This document shows positions 8,501-14,711 of a stretch of 21,505 nt of DNA, in pieces; within the stretch, counting starts at the first letter, position 1; every line of letters starts with the position of its first letter. Origin of the DNA: Nitrospirota bacterium. Its GTDB lineage: Bacteria; Nitrospirota; Thermodesulfovibrionia; Thermodesulfovibrionales; JdFR-85. Where the stretch lies: NCBI GenBank assembly GCA_013152195.1, contig JAADGU010000107.1, positions 1-21,505 of the forward strand, in the 5' to 3' direction. A program made the translations under genes and the position numbers. Below the pieces are notes generated by a model. The model saw nothing but the letters and a program-made list of their open reading frames with translations. It was not told the origin of the DNA and made no database searches.

Positions 8501-9657
8501 ATCCTGTAATTAGTGGAGGGCTGTCAATTGAGGAGACTTCAATTGCTGTAACTGGAATTCCCAGCAGGCTCTCTTCCATAAAAGGATATATTTATATTGA
8601 TGAAAACAGGATCGTTCTTGACACCCTGTCAGGAAGGTTTGCATCCGGAAACATACGGATAAGGGGAGTTGGCCGGCTAAAGGGTCTGAAACTCAGGGAT
8701 TATCATCTTGAAGCCGTTGTAAAAAATATCAACTTATACCTTCAGGAAGGGGTTTCTTTCAAGCTCTCAGGGGAACTGGTACTGGCCAAAAAACCGGAGG
8801 GGATATACCTGATTGGAGATATGAGGGTGCTTAGGGGCAGATACACAAGGAATATTGAATGGAGAAGCTGGATCCTCAGTGCAAAAAAACCTGCCCTGCA
8901 AAAAAAGCAGTACAGTCTTCTCGATAGCATTGAACTTAATATCAACCTTTATGGTGATGAGGATATAATAATAGACAATAACATTGCAACAGCTCCTGCA
9001 AGGATAGACCTTGTGATCTTGGGCACATTAAAAACCCCCTCACTGATAGGACGGGTTGAACTTAAGGGGGGGAAGATATTTTTCAGGAATAATGAATTCA
9101 CCATAATAAATGCCAGTGCCGACTTTACCGACCCGGCGAGGATAAATCCATTCTTTGATATTGTTGCCAGCACAAGGGTAAAGGAGTATCAGATACATCT
9201 CTCCCTGGAAGGATATGCAGAGCAGTTTAACCTTTCCCTCTCTTCTGAACCCCTGCTTGATGAAATAGACATCCTGAGCCTCCTGACCGTGGGAGAGCTT
9301 GGCACCAAACTGAAGGGATTTGAAGGCGGAATCGGCGCTTCCGAAGCTGCATCGTTTTTGACGGGAAAACTTCAGGAAACACTTGAAGAAAGACTGAGAA
9401 ACATTACAGGCTTTGACAGAATACAGGTAGAACCGTACGTCTCTGAGATTACAGGAACAATCGGACCAAAGATTACGGTCTCAAAAAGGCTTCTTACGGA
9501 CAAGCTATATGTGACATATACAACTTCATTAGGTAATGCCCCTGAACAGTCCCTGAGAGTAGAGTTTTTTCTGAGTGACAATATATCTCTTGTCGGAGAA
9601 CGGGATGAGCTCGGAACCCTCGGAGCTGATATAAAGTTCAGGGTGGAGTTCAGATGA
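5572..9657 (+). CDS. tamB: TamB-like translocation/assembly module protein (DUF490, AsmA-like)
   Basis: A 1361-residue periplasm-spanning protein. In the TamB/AsmA-like family it links the inner and outer membranes, helping insert outer-membrane proteins and/or move phospholipids along a hydrophobic groove. An N-terminal membrane anchor (about residues 9-30) is followed by a very long beta-rich region of repeating amphipathic strands. The C-terminal DUF490 portion is recognisable by GRVELKGGKIFFRNNEFTI, then DPARINPFFDIVA, LSLLTVGEL and a closing segment ending KFRVEFR. Length is near E. coli TamB (1259). The start is GTG at 5572 with a weak GAGAG ribosome-binding site; GTG at 5584 is a close alternative. 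It overlaps the Omp85 gene by 4 bp (ATGA), so the two products are probably coupled and partners. Confidence 0.9.
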   Translation: MIFSVKTKKILLFTSALVLVILITGAFFYIRSPFMSNHLKRIILPELSRVSGQRVTAKRIYINLFPLFAGVDNLLVSDKEGGKTLSVKKARFYIEVLPLLRRELYVSLIAIDSLQYGTTVQALKGAAGVMNAKKTGIKTSGWRIKLGSILLKNGRISVSDPEQRVVISLHNISAEGNIKRKSLNLRDADLKIVRQDRDVINGNLHMLLSLSDKSVRLKTLEFQSGESFLGLKGEFRNNTFEGSIKTDVSIETLSDLFLLKKDSTGSITASGEVRWKAGAVNKAPKPEIPDPALTLLRGLSLNLDVKGSIYLETLMELLKENVPLQGLADFSGTVKGPALNPVARLRAEMKEGHIYGIDVDSVKCRLLYKEKVLQFYDGKVNAYNGSADVGVNIYLSRPTRFTLKVQAESLDSHNILKLIKWDPGLPPGSVTGLLQSEGRAFEPWGTFQYKAFQTNRNAGANGKSSETSFLKKIKKVSGSFRMKGHVLTLTDIKASSPRTRLASGGFLDFGKGILSLKALVSTEDLNEVYYKEGVIKGTGQFEGNVSGLIEDPVISGKASLCNFFYMNQPLGCLDALISYRKRGVTINSLEGKLKQTAYTLKGTVNTLESELFTFNSPKFSLSGTFSRLPLDKLKEWIALKPTSTEDQGFSWIADETDGELFGDFRIDGPLNNIILSGHAETEELKIKSLYTYLKTDFKYSSKELDLSNFILTKGTSFLKGSISISSAGTIKSDGFEVSLVSDDITGEIPRGFRLRGDLKAGGSLKSPEGEFNGMIEVLTDNGPTRTETSIQSDLGDIHLRLKEQKVTLTGWLFRKQVSIAGNLATSGDLPWRVRIDIKEGVYDDVLLLFLKDVFLKDVPEDLFLSLRGEINLSGTLRSVMGSVLLNSLKLNLYEQDFTNTEDILLTIDNSKIEFNSFSLRTGLAALSINGNLDLKKGYDLTIDGRAYLGPLEGFISGLEYIRGYSDFVLGIRGKWLDPVISGGLSIEETSIAVTGIPSRLSSIKGYIYIDENRIVLDTLSGRFASGNIRIRGVGRLKGLKLRDYHLEAVVKNINLYLQEGVSFKLSGELVLAKKPEGIYLIGDMRVLRGRYTRNIEWRSWILSAKKPALQKKQYSLLDSIELNINLYGDEDIIIDNNIATAPARIDLVILGTLKTPSLIGRVELKGGKIFFRNNEFTIINASADFTDPARINPFFDIVASTRVKEYQIHLSLEGYAEQFNLSLSSEPLLDEIDILSLLTVGELGTKLKGFEGGIGASEAASFLTGKLQETLEERLRNITGFDRIQVEPYVSEITGTIGPKITVSKRLLTDKLYVTYTTSLGNAPEQSLRVEFFLSDNISLVGERDELGTLGADIKFRVEFR

Positions 9658-12359
9658 CAGCAAGAGCTCAGATAAGGAACCTGGTGCGCAGTGCCTGCTG
9701 TCTGCTGTTTACCATTCTGATAGTTCCGTCCTTCCTGACTCTTCCTTTGAAAGCTCAGGCCGCAGATGGATTCCTTGCAGAGAAAATCGTTATTAAAGGA
9801 CTTGCCTCATGCACAAAAGACGAACTCCTCTATTTAATGAATATCCAACGCGGATTAATAGACAGGAAGACAATAAGTGACGGGATAAAAAGGGCATTCA
9901 GAAAGGGCATATTTGAAGATATTGCAGTCAGTTATACCCCGGACAAGACCCTTCTCATTCAGGTCAGGGAACGCGAATACATTTATAAAATAAAGGTCTC
10001 CGGTAACCGTTATCTTTCGGGCAGACAGATAAAGAAAATGTTTATCCTGAAAGAGGACGGCATAATGCGCTATAACCTCATCGAAACTGCCAGGGAAAAA
10101 CTCAAAAACTCCCTCGGACTGATTGGTTTTCCAGAGGCATCACTATCATTGACTGTGGAGAAAGCTCCAAAACCTTACAGGGTAGTAATAAAACTCAGAG
10201 TCAACGAAGGTGAGCCTCTTGTTATCCAGAGGATTGAAATCGTGGGCGCGGATCAATGGCTGAGGCAGAAGATGTACGTTGAACCCGGAGATATATATAA
10301 CGTTGAAGCGATAAAAAAAGACATGGAAAGAATCAGGGAATACCTGAAATCAAAGGGGTATCTGAATCCAATAGTTGGACCCTTTACATTTTCCGACGGT
10401 CTTCTTACAGTTCCTGTTTCTCCGGGCAAAAGGCTAAAGATCGAGATAAACGGAAATACAAAAATAAGCTCATCAAAACTTATGAAGATAATGCCATTCA
10501 GTGAAGCAGAAGAGATTGAGGACGAGTTAATTGAAGAAGTCTCGGCAAAAATACTCTCTCTTTACCATAAAAAGGGATTTATTTATGCCCAGGTTGCACC
10601 TTTAAGGACCGAGGATAAGAAGACCATTTCCCTCACCTTTTTTATTTACGAAGGAAAAGCATATAAAATACAGAAGATTGAATTTGAGAACAACTCCATC
10701 ACTGAAAAGATGCTTAAAAATGTTATAAACCTGAAAGAGGGAGCCCCTTACGATCCCGATTTTTTAGAGCCGGACTCTGAAACCATAACAGGTCTTTACA
10801 GGGCACTGGGTTATCTGGATGCAAGGATTGTGGACACTGCAATCAACATATCCGTGGAAACAGGAATGGTGGATATAAGGTTTGTCCTGAAAGAGGGCTC
10901 ACAGTTCCGGATTAGTGAGGTCATAGCCAAAGGCAATACCTTTTTTACTGACAAAAAGGTTTACAGTATTCTAAACATTAAAAAGGGTGCCCCCTACAAC
11001 GAACTGGATATAATAGATGCAAAAAAACGTTTGACCGATAGTTACAAGGAACAGGGTTTTACAAATATAAACGTCTCTGTTGATACCGTCACTGCAGGGC
11101 AGTCAGTGAAAGTCATATTCAGGATTACGGAAGGTGAAAAGGAATATTTCGGTAAAACAATAGTCAGGGGCAACATGTTCACCAGGACCGAGGTCATTGA
11201 AAGGGAATTCATTCACAAGGAAGGTGAACCCTTTAACTACAAACTGCTTCTGGAAGGGACAAAGCGTCTTTATCGTCTCGGGCTCTTTAAAGATATTGAT
11301 GTTAAGCTGCTTGATAAAAAGGATAACAAACGTGATATTGTTATCAATGTCAGTGAACGCAATCCGGGTGTGGTTGAGTTCAGTCTTGGTTATGAGGACT
11401 ATGAAGGTCTGAGGGGCTCCATTGATATAAGTTACAGGAATCTATGGGGAATGAACAGGAGGATTCATCTCAGAGGGGAACTGAGTACGCTGAAGGAAAG
11501 ATTTGTTCTTGGCTATCACGAACCCTATCTGCTTGGAAAACCGATTGTCTTCAACGCATTTCTCCTCAGAGAGTCACGCACAGAAAAGAGTATCGATACC
11601 GGAGAAGTCAGGTACAGAATGAAGAAAAACTCTTCCGGCATATCACTTGAAAAAAACCTGACAAATAACCTTAAGACACAGATTGCTTATGACTTTTCCC
11701 TTGTCAAAACCTTTGATCTGAAACCGGATGTTGTTTTATCAAGGGAAGACGAAGGCATACTCGCTATCAGCAGCATCCGTACCGGTGCACTCTATGACAC
11801 GAGGGACAACCCTTTTGACCCATCCAGGGGTGTATTGGTTGGCGCCTCCCTGAAATTTGCAAGCACCTATCTCCTTGGAGAAACAGATTTTGTAAAACTG
11901 ACCATTCATGGAAGCAGTTACAGGAGACTCGGAAGACGATTTACTCTTGGCTTTGCTGTTAAAGGGGGTGCAGCACAGGGATTTGCTGACACAAGAGAAC
12001 TTCCCATTGTTGAGAGATTCTTCCTGGGAGGAAGGAATACTGTAAGGGGATTTGAACAGGATACCCTTGGACCAAAGGGTAAGGATGGAACACCAACGGG
12101 TGGAAATGCCTTTCTTATGTCCAATGTTGAACTGAGAACTTATATTGGAAAGGGTTTTAGCATTGTCGGATTTATTGACGGAGGAAATGTCTGGACAAAA
12201 ACAGTTAATATGGACTTGACTCTTCGATACACAGCCGGGCTTGGCATAAGATACAGAACACCTGTTGGACCTATACGGGTTGACTATGGACATAAACTTG
12301 ACAGAAGGGAGGGTGAAAGTGCGGGGGAGGTACATTTCAGCATCGGACATGCATTCTGA
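9654..12359 (+). CDS. bamA: Omp85-family outer-membrane assembly protein (BamA/TamA-like) with seven POTRA-like repeats
   Basis: A 901-residue outer-membrane insertase. A signal peptide (about 1-36, ending AQA-ADG) precedes seven POTRA-like repeats at about 43-107, 109-185, 188-257, 259-335, 337-415, 417-493 and 497-568. Each has the strand-helix-helix-strand pattern, with cues such as VIKGLAS, VSGNRYLS, INGNTKIS, IAKGNTFF and VRGNMFT. A barrel of about 330 residues follows. It contains the loop-6 motif VRGF inside FFLGGRNTVRGFEQD and ends in Phe (HFSIGHAF), the usual Omp85 C-terminal signal. E. coli BamA has five POTRAs and a barrel near 390 residues, TamA three and a shorter barrel, so this protein mixes both. 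Adjacency to tamB suggests a TAM-like partnership; I use bamA because many non-proteobacterial diderms pair TamB with BamA. Confidence 0.9.
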   Translation: MTARAQIRNLVRSACCLLFTILIVPSFLTLPLKAQAADGFLAEKIVIKGLASCTKDELLYLMNIQRGLIDRKTISDGIKRAFRKGIFEDIAVSYTPDKTLLIQVREREYIYKIKVSGNRYLSGRQIKKMFILKEDGIMRYNLIETAREKLKNSLGLIGFPEASLSLTVEKAPKPYRVVIKLRVNEGEPLVIQRIEIVGADQWLRQKMYVEPGDIYNVEAIKKDMERIREYLKSKGYLNPIVGPFTFSDGLLTVPVSPGKRLKIEINGNTKISSSKLMKIMPFSEAEEIEDELIEEVSAKILSLYHKKGFIYAQVAPLRTEDKKTISLTFFIYEGKAYKIQKIEFENNSITEKMLKNVINLKEGAPYDPDFLEPDSETITGLYRALGYLDARIVDTAINISVETGMVDIRFVLKEGSQFRISEVIAKGNTFFTDKKVYSILNIKKGAPYNELDIIDAKKRLTDSYKEQGFTNINVSVDTVTAGQSVKVIFRITEGEKEYFGKTIVRGNMFTRTEVIEREFIHKEGEPFNYKLLLEGTKRLYRLGLFKDIDVKLLDKKDNKRDIVINVSERNPGVVEFSLGYEDYEGLRGSIDISYRNLWGMNRRIHLRGELSTLKERFVLGYHEPYLLGKPIVFNAFLLRESRTEKSIDTGEVRYRMKKNSSGISLEKNLTNNLKTQIAYDFSLVKTFDLKPDVVLSREDEGILAISSIRTGALYDTRDNPFDPSRGVLVGASLKFASTYLLGETDFVKLTIHGSSYRRLGRRFTLGFAVKGGAAQGFADTRELPIVERFFLGGRNTVRGFEQDTLGPKGKDGTPTGGNAFLMSNVELRTYIGKGFSIVGFIDGGNVWTKTVNMDLTLRYTAGLGIRYRTPVGPIRVDYGHKLDRREGESAGEVHFSIGHAF

Positions 12360-12906
12360 TGATAGAGTTGCGGGTTGCGGGTTGCGGGTTGCGGGCTCCA
12401 AATATAACAACTACATCCTGACGATGGTACTGACAATGATATTGGTACTGACAGCATTCCTGCAACTTTCATCTGCTGAACTTATTGACAGAGTTGTTGC
12501 CTTTATTGATGATGAGGCAATTACACTTACGGACTTCATGCAATACACCAAAAAGGCCAAAGGGTTAACACCCGGGATTTCTGAAGAGGAGGCAATAAAT
12601 GCCCTGATCAACCGAAGGCTGCTGCTCAGGGAGGCAAAGAGGATCCGGCTACGCGGTAAATCAGACGATGAACTCATTAAAGAGTACATAGATATAAAGG
12701 TCAGGGTCTTTATAAAGATTCCACCGGAAGAGATCGAAAGGTTCTACAATCAAAACAGGAAGAGGTTTGGAAAGACCCCGCTTGACAATGTCCGTGATGA
12801 CATTGAGAGACTTCTGAGGGAGAGGGAGGTAAATAAACATCTCAGGAAACTCATTGAAAAACTGAGAGAGAAATCTTACATAAAAATAAACTTCATACCT
12901 TCTTGA
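12349..12906 (+). CDS. SurA N-terminal-domain-like periplasmic protein, no PPIase domain
   Basis: A small secreted protein resembling the N-terminal chaperone part of SurA and related peptidyl-prolyl isomerases. After a hydrophobic signal segment (MILVLTAFLQLSSA) comes ELIDRVVAFIDDEAITLTDF, then a helical run with ALINRRLLLREAKR, typical of SurA_N. It ends without a parvulin domain. It probably binds unfolded outer-membrane proteins on their way to the Omp85 protein encoded just upstream. The start is uncertain: ATG 12349 overlaps the Omp85 stop by 11 bp and gives a long basic n-region; ATG 12424 gives a short one with no positive charge; neither has a good Shine-Dalgarno. A tandem heptamer lies between them. 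The 3' end overlaps the convergent GNAT gene by 14 bp. Confidence 0.75.
   Translation: MHSDDRVAGCGLRVAGSKYNNYILTMVLTMILVLTAFLQLSSAELIDRVVAFIDDEAITLTDFMQYTKKAKGLTPGISEEEAINALINRRLLLREAKRIRLRGKSDDELIKEYIDIKVRVFIKIPPEEIERFYNQNRKRFGKTPLDNVRDDIERLLREREVNKHLRKLIEKLREKSYIKINFIPS
12367..12394. repeat. Tandem heptanucleotide repeat, four GTTGCGG units
   Basis: Four exact copies of GTTGCGG sit 7 bp after the Omp85 stop, inside the beginning of the SurA-like reading frame. A 7-bp unit changes reading phase with each copy gained or lost. Similar short G-rich tandem repeats are scattered in many environmental genomes; whether this one is dispersed in this genome cannot be seen here. Confidence 0.9.
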
Positions 12907-13378
12907 TCAGGGCAAACTCGTCACATTCCGGAAACTTATGGCATCTGAGACAGTCTCCCCATATTTTCTGTGGCAACTCCGACTTGTCTATATCGGTAAA
13001 CCCGAGGGACCTGAAAAAATCAGGATTGTAGGTAAGGACAAAGATGCGTTCGATGCCGAGCCGTTTTGCCTCTGAAATACAACTCTTTACCAGCCTCTTT
13101 CCTGTACCCTGTCTCTGGGCATCCGCCTTTACGGCCAGGGACCTAATTTCTGCAAGGTCTTCCCAGAGTATATGCAAGGCACAAACACCTGTTACTTCAC
13201 CATTATCATCACATACAATATGATCTCTGAGGGTTTCATATATCTCGTTGAGTGAGCGCGGCAACATCTGTTCTCTCTTTGCAAAAGAATTAACAAGACG
13301 ATGGATTTCCCTTACATCCCTTGTACCGGCCTTTCTAATCCGCAAGGTTTTACTGTTTGATGTTTTCTTACAATTCAT
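12893..13378 (-). CDS. GNAT N-acetyltransferase, short N-acetylglutamate synthase-like (ArgA-like)
   Basis: A 161-residue acetyl-CoA-dependent N-acetyltransferase. The acetyl-CoA motif A is LAVKADAQRQGTGKRLV (81-97, with Q88-x-x-G91-x-G93). LTYNPDFFRSLGF (115-127) is typical of motif B. The C-terminus LPQKIWGDCLRCHKFPECDE resembles the short, single-domain N-acetylglutamate synthases (Mycobacterium Rv2747 type) that start arginine synthesis by acetylating glutamate. Three cysteines, C143-x2-C146-x5-C152, could form a metal site or a redox switch. Its ATG lies inside the end of the oxidoreductase gamma gene (11-bp overlap), implying coupled translation. No other arginine gene is in the window, so the function rests on sequence likeness alone. 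Confidence 0.8.
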   Translation of the reverse strand: MNCKKTSNSKTLRIRKAGTRDVREIHRLVNSFAKREQMLPRSLNEIYETLRDHIVCDDNGEVTGVCALHILWEDLAEIRSLAVKADAQRQGTGKRLVKSCISEAKRLGIERIFVLTYNPDFFRSLGFTDIDKSELPQKIWGDCLRCHKFPECDEFALIKKV

Positions 13379-13922
13379 AGCCGACCTTTATCGCCTTAAG
13401 ATTTTCCGGAATAAGCACAGCGTGCCTTTCAGGTATCAATGCCCTGAGGGCCTTTTCTGCCCTGGAAAGGTCCGAGATGCGGGTTTTTTCAAGGAATGCA
13501 CCAAACATTACCATATTTGCATACTTAATTGAGCCAAGCTCTGCAGCCTTCCCTGATGCCTCCACTCCAACAGAGTGAAAATCAGACGTCTCATTGACCA
13601 TAGATAGCCTGCCGCATCCATTATCCGAGATCAAAGAGGAGTCATAGAAGAGGATTCCCCCTTTTTTCAGCCTGGGCAGAAACCTCTCGAGGGACTGACA
13701 ATTAAAGACAATCAGGATATCAGGATTCATAACAGCCGGAGAACCGATTAAATCATCCGATAATATTACACTACAATTAGCAGTTCCTCCCCTGATCTCG
13801 GCGCCGTAGGACGGAAAATACGTGACATTCCTGCCCTGAATCATTAATGTATGAGCAATCAGCCGGCCAAACAGGAGTATTCCCTGTCCACCGGAGCCTG
13901 CAATGATTATGCTTTTTTCCAA
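13368..13922 (-). CDS. 2-oxoacid:ferredoxin oxidoreductase, gamma subunit
   Basis: The gamma subunit of the heteromeric enzymes that oxidatively decarboxylate 2-oxoacids (2-oxoglutarate, branched-chain 2-oxoacids or pyruvate) to acyl-CoA with reduction of ferredoxin, or run in reverse. The N-terminal IIIAGSGGQGILLFGRL motif and the PSYGAEIRGGTANC segment are diagnostic of the family. I chose TTG at 13922: it has GGGAG 8 bp upstream, overlaps the beta gene end by 16 bp and gives 184 residues, the usual length. A start at 14084 would add 54 residues unlike the family and a 178-bp overlap. It is sandwiched, with overlaps on both sides, between the beta gene and the GNAT gene. Confidence 0.9.
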   Translation of the reverse strand: MEKSIIIAGSGGQGILLFGRLIAHTLMIQGRNVTYFPSYGAEIRGGTANCSVILSDDLIGSPAVMNPDILIVFNCQSLERFLPRLKKGGILFYDSSLISDNGCGRLSMVNETSDFHSVGVEASGKAAELGSIKYANMVMFGAFLEKTRISDLSRAEKALRALIPERHAVLIPENLKAIKVGYEL

Positions 13923-14671
13923 TCCTGAAACTCCCTGTGCCTGTCTATCAATATCCCTGTCCTGAAAACCGACTTCATATGAGTGGTTAGCCATCGCAGT
14001 GATTCTACGGGTTTCTTTTTCCAGACAGTTGGACATGGTGATAAAATCTCGATCATGCTGAAGCCCCTGCCTTCCATCTGGCATTGAAAGGATCTTTTTA
14101 TTAATCTTCTGGTCTCTTTTATGCCCTTTATTCCGTCAATGGCTGTCCTGGCTATAAGAGCAGCACCCTCAATGGTCGCAAGTATCTCGGCCATGGGAAG
14201 GGGATACCCCTCGCTCTTCGGGTCACGCCCGGCAGGAGTGGTTGTAGTCTTTTGTCCCGGCAGTGTAGTGGGGGCCATCTGCCCGCCGGTCATACCATAT
14301 GTGGCATTGTTTATAAAAAAGACTGAGAGGTTTTCACCCCTGTTGGCAGCATGGACAATCTCCCCCAATCCGATAGAGGCAAGGTCTCCGTCTCCCTGGT
14401 AAGAGAAGACAACCTTGTCAGGCATCACCCTTTTTAAGGCAGTAGCAACTGCAGGAGGTCTTCCGTGTGCACATTCTATTATGTCAAAATTAAAATAATC
14501 ATATGCAAAGACTGCACAACCAACAGGTGCTGTGCCTATGGTCTTTTCCCTTATCCCGAGCTCGTCAATACACTCGGCAACAAGACGGTGCACTATACTA
14601 TGCCCGCATCCAGGACAGAATCTGAACGGCACATTCTTTAGACTTTCCGGCCTTTTAAACACCTGAATCAT
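13907..14671 (-). CDS. 2-oxoacid:ferredoxin oxidoreductase, beta (TPP-binding) subunit
   Basis: A 254-residue subunit that binds thiamine pyrophosphate. It has the conserved CPGCGH (19-24) and the TPP/Mg motif running from GDGD (93-96) to the NN at 121-122, followed by YGMTGGQMAPTT. The QKTTTTPAGRD stretch (140-150) resembles the branched-chain 2-oxoacid (VOR) and 2-oxoglutarate (KOR) types. No alpha subunit (pyrimidine-binding domain) or ferredoxin-like delta subunit lies upstream, where a diguanylate cyclase gene ends 40 bp away. The working enzyme must obtain its alpha subunit from another locus, or it may have a non-standard partner. A TATAAT box lies five bases before ATG and there is no Shine-Dalgarno. 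Confidence 0.9.
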   Translation of the reverse strand: MIQVFKRPESLKNVPFRFCPGCGHSIVHRLVAECIDELGIREKTIGTAPVGCAVFAYDYFNFDIIECAHGRPPAVATALKRVMPDKVVFSYQGDGDLASIGLGEIVHAANRGENLSVFFINNATYGMTGGQMAPTTLPGQKTTTTPAGRDPKSEGYPLPMAEILATIEGAALIARTAIDGIKGIKETRRLIKRSFQCQMEGRGFSMIEILSPCPTVWKKKPVESLRWLTTHMKSVFRTGILIDRHREFQDWKKA

Positions 14672-14676
14672 GTGAT

Positions 14677-14682
14677 ATTATA
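14677..14682 (-). promoter_or_regulatory. Candidate -10 box adjoining the beta-subunit ATG (leaderless start?)
   Basis: A perfect TATAAT on the minus strand ends five bases before the ATG at 14671. A transcript started from it would begin at about the start codon. No good -35 box is seen at 16-18 bp, so the call is tentative. Confidence 0.3.
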
Positions 14683-14711
14683 ACAGATGAATGAATATGC
14701 CTGGATAAAAT

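Noticed and set aside
11739..12410. Minus-strand 223-codon open frame opposite the Omp85 gene
   Set aside because: Antisense shadow of the barrel-coding region and heptamer repeat; no recognisable domain or start signal.
13923..14084. Longer start for the gamma subunit at 14084
   Set aside because: The extra 54 residues lie within the beta subunit gene and do not resemble the family; TTG 13922 has a good ribosome-binding site.
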